This document shows, piece by piece, positions 33,581-45,400 of a stretch of DNA of 64,000 bases (positions are counted from its first letter, which is position 1; every line of letters starts with the position of its first letter). The stretch lies in assembly GCA_017354895.1 (NCBI GenBank), contig CP071496.1, positions 3,410,001-3,474,000 on the forward strand, given 5' to 3'. Position numbers and translations under genes: made by a program. The notes beneath the pieces were generated by a model. It was not told the DNA's origin and searched no databases. It worked only from the letters and a program-made list of their open reading frames with translations. This DNA comes from Podospora comata (Eukaryota; Ascomycota; Sordariomycetes; Sordariales; Podosporaceae).

Positions 33581-34410
33581 CTGCCTGGTTGAGCCATGTC
33601 CTAACGTGAGCGCAGAAAGAAAATAAATATTCGAGGGATCGATGGAGTGACTGGATGGTCGCAGAGGTATTCATGGACCGATGAGGAGAACGGAGAGATC
33701 CTCACATAACAATTTCGTGGGATGATGAGTTCTAAGGATCCGCAGCAAGCTCGCTGGGTGATCGGGCACCTTTTTCTTGACAAATGGAAGACAGCAAATA
33801 CCAAGGACGACCTTTGTGAGACATAAGCCTATCGTCAGCAGACCAAATCGGATACGAGTGGCCTTCATTTTGACATGATCCCCCTTGTCATACTTGCACC
33901 CCTCGGATGGTTGACTGCCGTTGCCATCGAGTACTCTTTTTCGGACCTTCCGTAAGGTTCATTAGCAAGAGAGACGGGTTGTCTGCATGGCCCAAGCATC
34001 TGAAGTAAGAGGTGAGCGCGCTACAGAGTACGTAGAGCCTGAAGTAACCATCGTAGAGTTGGACTTTTTGTAAGGTGGAATGATTGATGCTCGGGGCAGC
34101 ACGGATAAAGTCTCCTTGTATGATCAAACACTTTCTGATTTGAATCAAGAAACAAGTCATGCTGTATAGGTACATTCTTGGTGCATATCTGTGAGGTTGT
34201 GCATAGTTGTGAAGTTATGCATATCTATGAGCTTATGCGCATCTTGTGTATGGTGTGCACTACTATGTGGTGACATAAATAGATGCTGTCGAATTACATA
34301 CTGTCATAATTTTGTGTATACGCTGCTGCATAATACTTATGAATATCATCCACCACCTTTTCTTTTGCCCAACCATTCTCTCTTGTCCTTGCGTGAGGCT
34401 AACCCGTCTC
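33581..34410. other. Intergenic with degenerate tandem repeat
   Basis: No gene supported. At about 34178-34240 a phrase of roughly 18 bp built on 'gtgcatatctgtgaggtt' recurs three to four times with changes. The sequence near 34280-34340 is AT-rich. Confidence 0.4.
34178..34240 (+). repeat. Degenerate 18-bp tandem repeat
   Basis: Units begin tgcatatctgtgagg, tgcatagttgtgaag, tgcatatctatgagc and tgcgcatcttgtg, spaced 18-19 bp apart. They differ at several positions, so the array is old or selected only loosely. Function unknown. Confidence 0.6.
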
Positions 34411-35598
34411 TCATTCGATTGTAATGCGCTCATACCCTTGACCTCGAAATCTCTCTCGTGAGTTACCAGTCTCGACGGGAGCAGCACCCTTCCCCCGTCT
34501 CAGAAACCTCAGTACGCGAGATGCTTCTTCATCAGTCCTTGGGTCGGTCCACATGCGGCGTTTGCGACTCTTGCTTCTGTCGGTGGGTGTTTCCTGCATA
34601 ACCCCGGAAATCTCATCCGCAGCGATTATCTTTCCATTTACCTTTCTTTTCTTTTCCGTAGTTTTTGAGGCACCGACCACTGTGTCCTGGTCAGAGTCAT
34701 ACTCCGGCCGGCCGCTGTTGTCAAACATATCTTCTAGGTTCTTCCCGCTAGGTTTATGTCGAGATGGCAGCGGTGTCGGCATCGACTCTTCAGCCATGGC
34801 TTCGAGGTCACTGGCAGGCATCACGCGCGGCTGGTCTTGTCTCTCAGCACCCCCACCAATCCGGAGCACAGACACCGTTTGAACCATCCTATCCACCAAA
34901 TTCTTCAAGTTCATCGCCCCCAGCGTCTTCCCCTCCCCCTCCCCAGCCCCCCCCCGTTTTTCCACCCCCATATCCTTCCCCTTCACCGTCCCCGTCGACC
35001 CCACAGATGAACTCCTCCCCCTCCCCGTAGAGTCAAAGCTCCTCACACTCCCCGCCGGACTCACCCCCCTCCCCCGTCTACTTCTGCTCTTCCTCCCCCC
35101 CTCCCTCTCCTCCTCCTTACTCCTCCACCCATATCGACTCCTCCTCACAGTCCTGACCCCCGCAAACTCCATATTCTCCTCACATCCCCCGCTGATACAA
35201 GCATCACACAGCCGTGAGGAAATAAACGCCTCCCTTTCATACGTCACTTGGTGGCCAGCAGGACACAGCCCGCCCATGTCGAGCACATCGCCGGGGTTGA
35301 AGCCTCCGGAGTGGAGGTAGTCGTCGCAGAACTTGTAGGCGGCGCAGTGCTGGCTGTAGACGATGCTGTGGGAGCTTTTAGACAGGTGGGCTTTCAGAGG
35401 GTTGGTGGTGGGGCGGCGGGTGAAGGTGTAGTTGAAGTCGGGGGGGTGGATGTCGAATTGGAGGTAGAAGGAGTTTGAAGGGGCGTGGAAGATGCAAGGG
35501 CACCTAGGGAGGCAGTCAGCAAGCGATGGGGAGGAGAAGGAGAGTAAGTGGGGTGGGTGGCATCCATACCAAAAGTCGTAGATGGTTCCTTGACACAT
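34411..35598 (-). CDS. Orphan protein with Cys-rich N-terminus and basic disordered tail, 373 aa
   Basis: Exon 1 (35598-35570) encodes MCQGTIYDF, and a 66-bp intron leads to exon 2 (35503-34411), giving a split Trp codon and CPCIFHAPS. Without splicing the frame would also stay open, so the intron is inferred from good splice sites and from the CxC start pattern (MCxGT) common in fungal orphan proteins. The N-terminal 160 residues contain many cysteines (CAAYKFCDDY, LCPAGH, LCDACISGGCEEN), which could bind zinc. The rest is Arg/Ser/Gly-rich with KSRSRRGRG and acidic patches, probably disordered and nuclear. No family recognised. Confidence 0.7.
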   Translation of the reverse strand: MCQGTIYDFWYGCHPPHLLSFSSPSLADCLPRCPCIFHAPSNSFYLQFDIHPPDFNYTFTRRPTTNPLKAHLSKSSHSIVYSQHCAAYKFCDDYLHSGGFNPGDVLDMGGLCPAGHQVTYEREAFISSRLCDACISGGCEENMEFAGVRTVRRSRYGWRSKEEEREGGRKSRSRRGRGVSPAGSVRSFDSTGRGRSSSVGSTGTVKGKDMGVEKRGGAGEGEGKTLGAMNLKNLVDRMVQTVSVLRIGGGAERQDQPRVMPASDLEAMAEESMPTPLPSRHKPSGKNLEDMFDNSGRPEYDSDQDTVVGASKTTEKKRKVNGKIIAADEISGVMQETPTDRSKSRKRRMWTDPRTDEEASRVLRFLRRGKGAAPVETGNSRERFRGQGYERITIE

Positions 35599-36634
35599 TT
35601 TGAGGGTAGTTGTGATGAGTGGGTGATGGACGTCTCTAAGGAAATGGGAATCGCTCGTGATGTGAATGGAATGGTCGAAAAGGGTTGAGGATACCGGCCA
35701 CAACGTGAAGCGGTCGAGTGCACCTCGATTGTTGAAGGTCTAGAAGGTAAAGTGCCTAATTTTTGCGGCTCGTAAAGCATCAACGTAGGGACTGAGGATG
35801 TTGTTGAAGCTGTGAGATCCATCTGAGCGGCTTCAGGATGTGCGTAGAAGAAGAAAAAGTCGCGGAAAGTCGCCATTCAAGTAAGATGTTGAGATTGTTG
35901 GTCGAAAGTTGCTGTTGACCAGAAGTGCGAGCGGTAGGCTTTTCGCGTCGTTCGATTCCAGTCGCCAAAGCATCTGCGACGAAGGCACTCGACGCTCTGC
36001 AGCTCAATGCCTGACGCGAAGGACAACTTGAGCAACTGATTCCAGTGTCGCTAGGCCAAGTGACGCGGAGTTTCTCCTGTGTAGGTCATCAGGGCAGCGC
36101 GCGCGTCACAGGTGAATTCACTGTTTTCGCCAGGTTCTGACGAATAAGGCAGCAATGGGATTAATTGCGGCTTTGCAATGCGACTTGAGTACTGCTTGTC
36201 CAAGAAGTGAAAACTCTGTCTTGATTTCTCTTGGATGCGGGTCTGTGATATCTGAGTTTGATGGTATGCTTTCAAATTGCGTTTGAGTTCACAGCCCTAT
36301 GGGGATATGGCTGGCATGGGAGGCGTGGGAGGCGTGGGAGGCGTGGGAGGCTTTTGTAGAACGCCATGTGGCCAAGCCCTTGTAATCTTTTCCTGGACTC
36401 TAGTACGGTGTTCATGGTTTGATCAATACCTATTTACAAACTTCAGCAACGCAGTGAGTCACACGATGATTCACCTGCTGTTCAAACAAGATGCGGACAG
36501 TCTTGGTTATACACACACACAATACGCTTTCACGATAGCAGTACGGAGCTGGAAACTTTACTTCATCATATCATTATTGATTTTCTGATAAAAGCTAAGC
36601 GAAATGCAGTACCCATGTGCCCAAACTTAACCCT
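35599..36634. other. Intergenic with a short tandem repeat
   Basis: Minus-strand frames at 35876-35394 are shadows of the preceding gene or its leader. The only structure noted is a 9-bp tandem repeat near 36318-36352. Confidence 0.4.
36318..36352 (+). repeat. 9-bp tandem repeat (ggaggcgtg)
   Basis: Close to four consecutive copies of the 9-bp unit ggaggcgtg are seen. If translated it would encode a Gly/Val repeat, but no gene contains it. Confidence 0.85.
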
Positions 36635-37941
36635 CTACTTCCTGAGAGCCTCCCTCCTGCTAGTGCTCTGAGGGTCGTAGTAAGGCTTCTCACCCAGACT
36701 GACAGCTCTGCTCCCCTTGCGCTCGCCCAGCCCGTCCTCAAAAACATAATCGGGGGTGGCCGCGTGGTAAACACTCCTGTTGTCCCAAATGGCAACATCA
36801 TTCACATCCTTCCACTTGAAGCGGACTTGCAAATCATGGTTTTCGACAATGAGCTGGACGAACCAGTCAAGGAAGTGCTTGCTCTCCTCATCAGAGAGGC
36901 CATGGATGCGCTTGACGTGGTGTCCGACAGCAAACACTGACTTCCAGCCGGTGACTGGGTTGGTGCGGATCACGGGGTGGATGGCTTCGAGGACATCGCC
37001 GACATTCTCGGGGGCGCCACGCTCGCCGGAGTAGATGCTGAAGCCGTTTCGCTTGGCGGCATCGGTGAAAAGTGGCTGGGCATAGTAGGCTGTGAGGGTA
37101 TCGAGGAAGCCGCGGAGCTTGGGGGAGATTCTGTCGTAGAGCTCATAGCCAGAGGCCCAGAGGGTGTCTGTATTCATCCAGTCAGCGACATCTTTTGTGG
37201 CATCTATTCAGTCCAGAGGTTTGCTTACCACCACCGGTCTTGGGCAGCTGTGTCAGCTTGAGAAGAGCATAATCGCTGGGAATAGGCTCGAAGGTGATAT
37301 CAGAGTGCCACTGGCCCTTTCCGGACTGACGATGTCTGCCACCGTTCCATGCGCTGGCGAAGCGATCGGCGTAGAGCTTCTTGGCTTGCTCTGAGGAGAT
37401 GACGCTGATCTCGTCGTCCTTGCCACCATGCTCACGGGCGGCGTTGCTGATGGGATGGATGTGAAGACCGGAAGTTTCTGGCTTTCCAGAAAGCTGGCCG
37501 AGACGCTGGACCAACTCCTTTTGAAGATCGTCAGTCAAGCCCTCCTGTTTCCGAAAGAAGACAACGCCACGTTGAGAGACTAATCTGGGTCAGCAACATG
37601 TTTCTCATCGGAGTCTCATGGATACGATACTCACTGGTAATGGCAAGATCACGAAGCAGCTCATCCGAGTTTGGAGCACGGAGGAGCTTGACGAGGTCGA
37701 CGTTGGAATATTCCCTTCCGATCACAGGGGTAACATCGAAGGAGTCAAAGACCTCAAGGGCGCCACTGAGCTTCAAAGGCTCCTTGTGGTTCGTGTAGAG
37801 CTCTGGGAGTTCTTCCTCTTGAACTTGGACACCCTTGTCCTCGACTACCTCTGGCACTTGCTCCTTATTCTGGACTGGAATGACCTTCTCCTTGATCTCG
37901 TCCACAGTTTGTTGGACTGTATCGACTGCCGAGGGAGACAT
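36635..37941 (-). CDS. TauD/TfdA-family Fe(II)/2-oxoglutarate dioxygenase, 396 aa
   Basis: Three exons (37941-37635, 37579-37229, 37167-36635) join in frame with introns of 55 and 61 bp. The chosen start, MSPSAVDTVQQ, is the inner ATG; another in-frame ATG at 38049 would add 36 residues. The iron-binding facial triad is present: His194 and Asp196 in GQWHSDITF, and His354 in SVYHAATPDY. Arg373 (GSRAVSLG) is placed to bind 2-oxoglutarate. A KTGGDTLWASGYE segment typical of the family is created across intron 2. Fungal members oxidise sulfonates such as taurine, releasing sulfite, or other small acids, so a role in sulfur scavenging is likely but not proven. The protein is probably cytosolic, with no signal peptide. 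No sulfur-metabolism neighbours are seen. Confidence 0.92.
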
Positions 37942-40937
37942 GATGAAGTGCGAGGTGCGTGGAGATTGATCAAGTTGAAGCTTTGGGTTTGTTGGTGAGT
38001 GGCAATCAGACGGATTATCTGCTGTCTTTATAGACAGACAGCATCCCATGGCCTCGAATACACCATAATGGCGTCAAAAAGACTCCTCTTCACGAGTCAT
38101 CTTTATCTCCGAGATGGCACACTCGCAGAGCACGCCAGCCTGCGATATCACTCTGAAGATGTCCCTCTATCTGACACGGACCAATCGCATGTTGAGAAGG
38201 GCCTCGCCCACCACTTCCTGACTGTATTCCTGGCTCTTATTGGTCAAACTCCCCAAAAATGCATGGTGTAAGACGCTTGCTCTCTGACGTGCGGCGGAGT
38301 ATGCTGGCACGGCGGCGACATGGTAATCGTGTGCGAATTTCCGTGCTGCTGGGACCGTACTGCGTATACTCCGTAGCATCAAGGCGTGCTCCCTCCCCCG
38401 TCCGTCTACCTTATATCGGCAGCATTGTTAGGGTTTGCCGAGGTGCCAATTGGCTGAACGTTGACTTTGGAGGTGTTGCGCAATGCTTGGAAATGATGGC
38501 GTCGTCCAGGCATGCTGCCAAGGCTGTTAACTCCGTCGCCTTCCCCAACTGCCGGAGTCGTTTTGTTGAACAAAGATGGCAACAGGCGGGCCGTGGTCGG
38601 TCCCGACTATGCGGGCGGCATGTTTTCGGTACTCGGCGGGCGGGTCTGGTCGATTACGGCAACGACGACGGGGCGCAGAGGCTCGAATCTGCCGCTCGGC
38701 AATAAAGGCTTTCGAGACGGCATCGAAAGACTTTGTTGCCAGCCATGTTCAGCCGTCTTGTAAGAGGGCGAGATAGGTCGAGGGTCTGGCGGATGGGAAT
38801 GCTTGAAAGTCCAATGCTGAACCATAATCTCAGCGTCAGTCCATTAGAGTGGAAAGTCGGTGGTCTGCAGCTTGAGACTTACCAGCAATCATCAAGACTT
38901 CACAGAAACATAAAATTGGCCCTTCACCTCTCGGGATTGAGAAAACAGCTTGCCGGAATTGCCGCCTGGCTCTTGTCAACTGAGGAATAAACACCCCACC
39001 TATTCTGCCTTTTCATCAGCCTGACAGCCATTCAGCCCGACACTCTCTGATCTAACTAGGTATTTCCAATGTCCCCAAGGCGGATGGATCGGCAGTATGC
39101 ACTCGATAGATGAATTGATCTCCGACAGCTGCGCCATCCCCCACAGCTGCATCTTCCCCACCGAGGCCCCCTCGAACACTGCTAGCTCGTCCCGCTCCAC
39201 CACCACGCAGTGATGCCAAGGATCATCACACAAACAACGCGGCATCAGTCCTCGCCAACCGATAAGTACCGTCATGGTCATTCTCCCACGTAAGATTTAC
39301 AAACCTTAAAAGACCACCTGGTTCTTCTAGATTGGTTTACCCCAGGTTGGCAACAGACCGTGTAGATCAAAAACCACCATATTTTTAGCACAGACATCTC
39401 CTGATCTTTATCAACAACCACCCGCGCCGCAAAGCGTCGTGTAACTTACAGAAACGGGCCATGAGAGGCAACTGCTCACGCGAGACATTCCTCGTCCAAG
39501 CCCGCGCCGCAACGAGGTCTCGAGTCTCTTGACCATCAAGACCATCAACTACCCCGTTTCAACGACATTGATATGTACGCTGCAGCGATCCTAGACCAAG
39601 TGTCAAAGTTACAGCAAATGTCACGCTCCTTCGCCGGCGGCACCTTAGATCCACTTGCCATGTCCCTTTTCTGACCGTATCGTCGCAGTGAAACAAAGCA
39701 CTGAGCCTCATCACCGCTCCCGTGGACGCGTACAAGACGGGCCTGGAAACCGGTTTGGGGTTTGTCGGTAATAAACGACCATACTCCGCTTCGACTTGCC
39801 TCGTCGGCTCCAGCTCCCCCTCGCTATATGCGCCGCAATTGGCGGGCTCGGGCCGCCAACGTCAACCTCTGGTGGATTCCAGGAACAAGCCGAAAGCAAC
39901 TCTCCTGTTGGCGCTGCCTCTTTTTGGCTGGTGTTATCAGAAGTGCTGGACGCTAACCAGTCGGCTGGCACCTCCTCAAACACCCAGATCTTCACCAAAG
40001 TCACCGGCCAATATTCCACACTGCTCCTAGTCATCTCTTGCTCCTTTCCCCAAGAGGCGACCGATTGCCAGCAGATTTGATTTGTTGATGGTTGATGTCG
40101 GTGACAGACTGGGAACCCATGATGGTTGGCCCACGGACATTTGCTGCCGGCAACCAACCCCCGGTCGATTCTGCAACCTCACGGGGATTTTCTGTTTCAC
40201 ATTACAAAATGCTCCCACGAACAAGCAATTCTGCCGAGGAAAATCCAGATCCGTTTTGAGCTTGATGCTGTTTGGCAGTCGCGGCAGTCTTGGACTCTCC
40301 AATTTGCCCGTCACTCGAGGACTGTCTTGGCGCGTCATCCCACGACCTTCCGCCGTACGGTCTGACAGCCCCGAGCAGATGTCGGATAAACAGGCAACGA
40401 TTTGAGATGAACAGGTCTAGCCACGGCCAAGTTTCTCAAGTTTTTGGCCCCGAAATGAGTGGTGGCTGGCCAGATATTCAGGCCTGTTGTTGATGGTAGT
40501 TGATGAAGCTCGTCGGCGCGGCAAGACGCCTCATCCCTTGGCCAGCGAGGTTCCCCAGACTTGGCCTGAGCGCCAAGGGGCCAGAACCCCAAACACGCTG
40601 GCAGGGTTCTTTCGTCACTGCACCTCGACTCCTTTTCTTGGCGCAAAAGGTTGACATCCGAACGCCCCCCACATGGGTTCCGTGAGGCCCCTTCTCCCTG
40701 TCGGTTGGTAAAACAATCATGAAGCTTCTTTGTCCCTCGACAACCGGCGATAAACGAGGCAGCAGCAACAGACGCTACCCTGTGATCCAGCTCTGCTCCG
40801 TCTGCCGCCCTGGCCCTGCTCCACCGACGGAGGAGCACCCGGACCGACTGCCACCACCTTTAAGACAAGGGTCTTATCATTTTTCACATCGGGGCCAAGG
40901 CTCAAACACTGGAGGTTGCGACTGCAGAATGATCGGC
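37942..40937. other. 3-kb gene-poor region
   Basis: Frames on both strands (for example 38259-38705 plus, 40157-39711 minus) overlap and show no domain content. A 33-codon frame at 39573-39674 (MYAAAILDQVSKLQQMSRSF) has protein-like composition but is too short to call. The right end leads into the inverted repeat before the carbonic anhydrase gene. Confidence 0.35.
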
Positions 40938-41053
40938 CCCTTTAACCGCATATAACGCCAACCACTTGGCAGCTACCTCGACAGAGGCAGTGAGGAAACA
41001 GAATGACACAGCAGGTTGTCTGCCCAGAGTTGGCGTTATATGCGGTTAAAGGG
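40938..41053. repeat. Perfect 25-bp inverted repeat with 66-bp spacer
   Basis: Left arm 40938-40962 (starts ccctttaaccgcatataacg) and right arm 41029-41053 are exact reverse complements over 25 bp; the match stops cleanly on both sides. The spacer is 40963-41028. In RNA or single-stranded DNA it would form a long hairpin. It lies about 340 bp upstream of the carbonic anhydrase ATG. It could be a regulatory double site, termini of a tiny inserted element, or a hairpin. No flanking target-site duplication is evident by eye. Confidence 0.9.
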
Positions 41054-41395
41054 TCTACTACCCGCCGAGACCCCGTAACCTGGTCCCAAGAGCGAAAAAT
41101 ACAAAGATCCACCCGCCTCCCGCCTGGAAGCGTGGCTTGTCATCGTACGATCTACTATTCCCTTCTCTTGTCCTGTACGTTTCCTGTTTTATTTTTTTTT
41201 ATTTTTTTCTGGTTCCGCTATCGAGGTCTGCGACCTTGTTTTCTTCTCTTCACTTCTGTTGTGTAATACTTTTCTACATTGTTATCCACTCTGTGTGTAC
41301 CTTCTCTCGTCTTATATTCCCTTTCTGTTCTCCTCGACCTGTCTCTTCTCTCTTCACTTTCTCCTGTGTCTCTCTGCCCTCACATATAATCCAAC
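41054..41395 (+). promoter_or_regulatory. Promoter and 5' leader of carbonic anhydrase gene
   Basis: From about 41155 the sequence becomes strongly pyrimidine-rich (repeated CTTCTCT and TTTTTTTTATTTTTTTCTG), a composition usual just upstream of highly expressed fungal genes, and ends in ATCCAACATGG at the start codon. Confidence 0.5.
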
Positions 41396-42487
41396 ATGGG
41401 CAAGCTTTCTCAAATCCTCTTCCTTACGGCCTCGGCGGGGCGGGTCTTCGCCTCTTGCGCCTATGGAACACACCTGATGCCCAGAGCGGAGGAGGGTGAA
41501 GCTGTTCCAGTGGCTACCTTTGGGTATACTGGCATCACCGTAAGACACTCACATTTTGGAGGCGAGGAACCCGAGCTGACACACATATCAGGGCCCTCAC
41601 AACTGGGCTGCCCTTGACAGCCCCGCGAACAATGTCTGTGCCACGGGCACCACGCAATCGCCTATCGACATGGTGGACAGCGTCTTTGAGTTGATCGATG
41701 CCTCAGCCCTCTCAATAGAAGTCAACGACATGCCAGAGGGTGCCGACTTTGAGAACCTCGGGTCTACAGTCGAGGTCATCACCCAGGGTGGCACACTCTC
41801 TTTCGACAACAAGACCTTTGAGCTGCAGCAATTCCACTTCCATCTTCCCAGCGAGCATCTGGACAACGGCACAAGTCAAGCCAGTAAGTTTTTTTTCCCC
41901 TTCGTTGTACCGCGCAGCACCCATGTAACCGTTGCTGACATGACGCGATAGTGGAAATGCACATGGTCTGGCAATCCACCGAGGGAGAGATCGCCGTCAT
42001 TGGCGCCTACATCAACATCGCTACCGGGGCGGTCGCCTCGGCCTCGGTCAAGCGGGGCCTCAACACCCGCAGCCGCCTCTTCCAGAGACAAGCCGAAGCC
42101 AACGGGACTGCCCCCGTCGCCGGCACCGATGCCCCTACCGTCCTCCTCGAGACCATCTTCAGCGTCGTCGACCAGATCTCCACCCCCGGCACCAAGGTCA
42201 AGACTCCCCCTCTCGTCATGTCCGAGGTGGTTGACCTCCTCAAGGCCGGCCAGTTCCAGGCTTACAGCGGATCCCTCACCACCCCTCCGTGCAGCGAGGG
42301 CGTCAACTGGAGGGTGTCCACCTCCAAGCTGAGCATCTCGCCTTCCTCCTTCATCAAGGCTCGGGACGTCATCGGGTTCAACTCGCGCTTCCCTCAGAAC
42401 ACGCCCGGCCAGCCGAACATCCTCATGATCTCTGCTTTGGGGGCCGCCGCCGCCGCGGTCTCGGCTGTCGGTGCGGGTGCTGCTTAA
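41396..42487 (+). CDS. Secreted alpha-type carbonic anhydrase, 323 aa
   Basis: Three exons (41396-41539, 41592-41883, 41952-42487) join exactly with introns of 52 and 68 bp. Residues 1-20 look like a signal peptide (ILFLTASAGRVFASC). The alpha-CA fold signature follows: GPHNWAALD, QSPIDMV and QFHFHLPSEH. The three zinc ligands His130, His132 and His149 (EMHMVW) are all present; the last falls just after intron 2. LTTPPCSEGVNWRV, the usual substrate-pocket motif, is near residue 245. The enzyme interconverts CO2 and bicarbonate outside the plasma membrane. The C-terminus ends in a small-residue hydrophobic tail (NILMISALGAAAAAVSAVG), suggesting a GPI anchor signal. The 25-bp inverted repeat lies upstream. 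Confidence 0.93.
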
Positions 42488-45400
42488 CGTTCATGACGGG
42501 TCACGAATTTGTTTTGGGTACAGGTTTTTGGGCGGTTTGGAGCGGCTATTGTTTTGCATCAAAGATGGGAGCACAGGGGTAGAGTGGAAAGGGTCGAAAA
42601 TATATGAGACGGTGTTATTTTTGGGAGTTTTCATTTTTTTTTATCATGCCGTCCCAAATGTGTTTTGGTGAAATGTGATGCTGTGTAACCTGTCCTGTGT
42701 CAATCTTCCAGGAGAGTTCACTCCGTGCGGATAATGTGTCAAAATCTCCGACACAATGACACACGAACTACTTACCCGGCAGGCAGCTTCTAGACCAACA
42801 GCGGTTGTTACACGGTCGTCAAGAGAGAAGCAGTCACATGTCGAGCTTCCCCATTCGATTACATGATGGCGCGCATGGCCCGCAATGCATGATCGTAACG
42901 TTTGGCAGCAGCAGCATGTGCACAAGACATTTTCGTTCTGCCGTGCCCATCTACTGGGAGAGCCATGTCATGACAAGCTGTCAGGGTGGCAGTTGGACGC
43001 CACCACGAAAACCATGTGACAAGGGTTGGCAGGCACACCCGGCTCGGCGGGCTGGGCACCGAGCACTGCCGAATGGTGGGGCGCCGTTGCCCCGAGCCAA
43101 GATCTTGGGTCCGGTATTGCTTCAAGCCACCCTCGACCAGCGTGCCGGATGGCAGCAAAGAAGTCTGGACCTGCTGGGAAGGTGACGCCGAGGACGAGAA
43201 ATAAGTTGATAGGTAAGTATAACGAGACTCCGGTCAACGGTATATGCAATATACTGCAAACACGATATTAATCTGGGCGCATGAAGATATATCACGCAAG
43301 CAGCGTTGCTGCCCAAAAGTTGGCTCGCTTGCCAGCACAATATGTACTCTTTCCTCACTACGCGCCGTCCACCAGCCCCCTTCTTTCTCTGGTGGACCGG
43401 TCCTACCTGTCGCATTCTCTACGAAATCCCCCCATCTCTACGTGTCAATCATCCATTCCCCGACTTTTTCCTATTCCCAAAATCCCAATGTCCGCCGCCC
43501 CCCCTCCCCCTTCCCCCGCGCAACCCCGCAACCCCGCCGAACAAAAGCGGAGCACGGAGGGCGGAACTTGCGGGGAGCCGCACTGCCGGACCCCACTAGG
43601 CGCTCCGCTTTCCACCGTCATCACCGCAACCCCGCCACGCCTGAAAAAGCCACGATCATCACTGTTATCTTTTCAACGCCTTTAACTGTTTTTCTTTTCC
43701 GTCTGATGAAATGACCATGACCACGTATACCATGTCAAACTGTGGATAATATGCACATAACCAAGAGAGCAAACGATGGGAGTCGACGCAGTGAAACTGT
43801 GATCCGAACACGTAAAAAACTCCGAACCGTAAAAATCCCAACCCGTAAAAAATCCGCACTCGAATTTTTCGGGAACGTTTGTGGATGTCTGCATGGGCTA
43901 TCGCTCGTTGATTCAACTCCTTCGGTAAGTACATATCGCGGAGGCGGATGTCTCTTCCGTTGCGTTGGGTTGACCCCGCTCGGCTGGTTGGCAAGGATGA
44001 AGGGCGGCCGTGAGATCGGGCTGGGGTTTGTGACGATGGTCGAGGAGCATGAGACTGGATTTTCTTTGGGTCGGCTCCGGGAATGTTCGGATCGGGATGT
44101 GGGAAGGTGAAGTTTGTATCAAAGGAAAGCCGAGCCGATGAGGGTTGGCCGGTGGTCGGGCCGGCCGTCGAACTCGGTGTGGTGGCTGGCGGTGCGGCGT
44201 GGAAGAGGAAGAATCCTGACGCTGGGAAACTAGAACCGAAGATGGAAGAGGAAGCAAGAATCGTACGATGAAGGATTGGATATGTGTGGTGGGTGGTTGC
44301 GGCCCGGACAGGCGTGAGTGTGGCGTAGACGGTCTCGAGTCACGCTCATCGAGTTCGAGAGAGAGACGTTCTACAAAGACAATTTTGAAGTATAAAGTTA
44401 CCTCAGTGAATAGATGAAAGTAGAAGAATTGTTTTTGAGGATTTGTTGAACAAGAGATGTTTCTATTTGCTGGAGGAAAGTGCGGTACCTGACTTCCCTT
44501 GGGTACCTGACCCATCACGGCATCTAAAGGAAGTGCTACCCTAGAGCCCCTGAAGAATTTCCTTTCATCTTTTTACCTAACTCATTACTTGCTGGGGTAA
44601 AATGATATCCTTAAAAGTACCGTTAACAAGAAACATGCTTGCTTATTTATCTCTTATGTCACGGTAAATACCTAGGTCGGTTTCTTGTTTGTGGTTTCAT
44701 GTTTGTATATTTTACATTCAAGTTCTTTCCTTTGTGCCCTCGTACCTAACTGTTATCGATATCTTGAACTGTTTCTAAGAATCAGATAGGAGTTCCTGAT
44801 AACTCTTGGGTCACAAACCAGCCATGCCTTATGCACTCAAGCAGCCTGCCGCTACCGCTATAATCGGGCCACTAAACTTTGGTTCTCAGACTCCTGTACA
44901 CAGACGCCAAGCAGTTTTGAGTTCTTTGTCAAGCCAAGAATAAGAAGTAAGGTTTCACCAGAGTTCCTAGGTCTCTATTTCTAGCATCCGAAGGATCGAG
45001 TTTCAATGGAAGGGGTCCGGAAATGCACAGAAACTGGGAAGAAACGCCTCGGGCTTTGCCAAGAAGCCATTCCCAGAACAAGTATCCCGAGGCTCTCCAA
45101 CCAGGGACTAGACAAAGCCGTGGATGAGACATACAGTTTTTTGAACAATGTGCTCCGGGCCCTTAGCCGAGACAGGTCCCAAGAGAAGCGCCAAGGGCGC
45201 CACACTTCTGACCGATGTCACTGGACGGTAGTGGGTGCAGATCCAAGTATTTCATGATGTATGAGTGAAGAGGCGCTTTTTCTGATATGTATGGGGAATG
45301 GAAATCCTGTCGAACATGGTGATAGGCCTGACTCACAACGACTTGACCCCGTGAGGCGGAAGCTCAGCTTTTCCATCATTCACAGTCTCGGATGTCTGTA

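Noticed and set aside
43913-44518. 201-codon minus-strand frame rich in Pro, Ser and His
   Set aside because: Composition looks like a random GC-rich frame; no motif, and overlapping frames are equally open.
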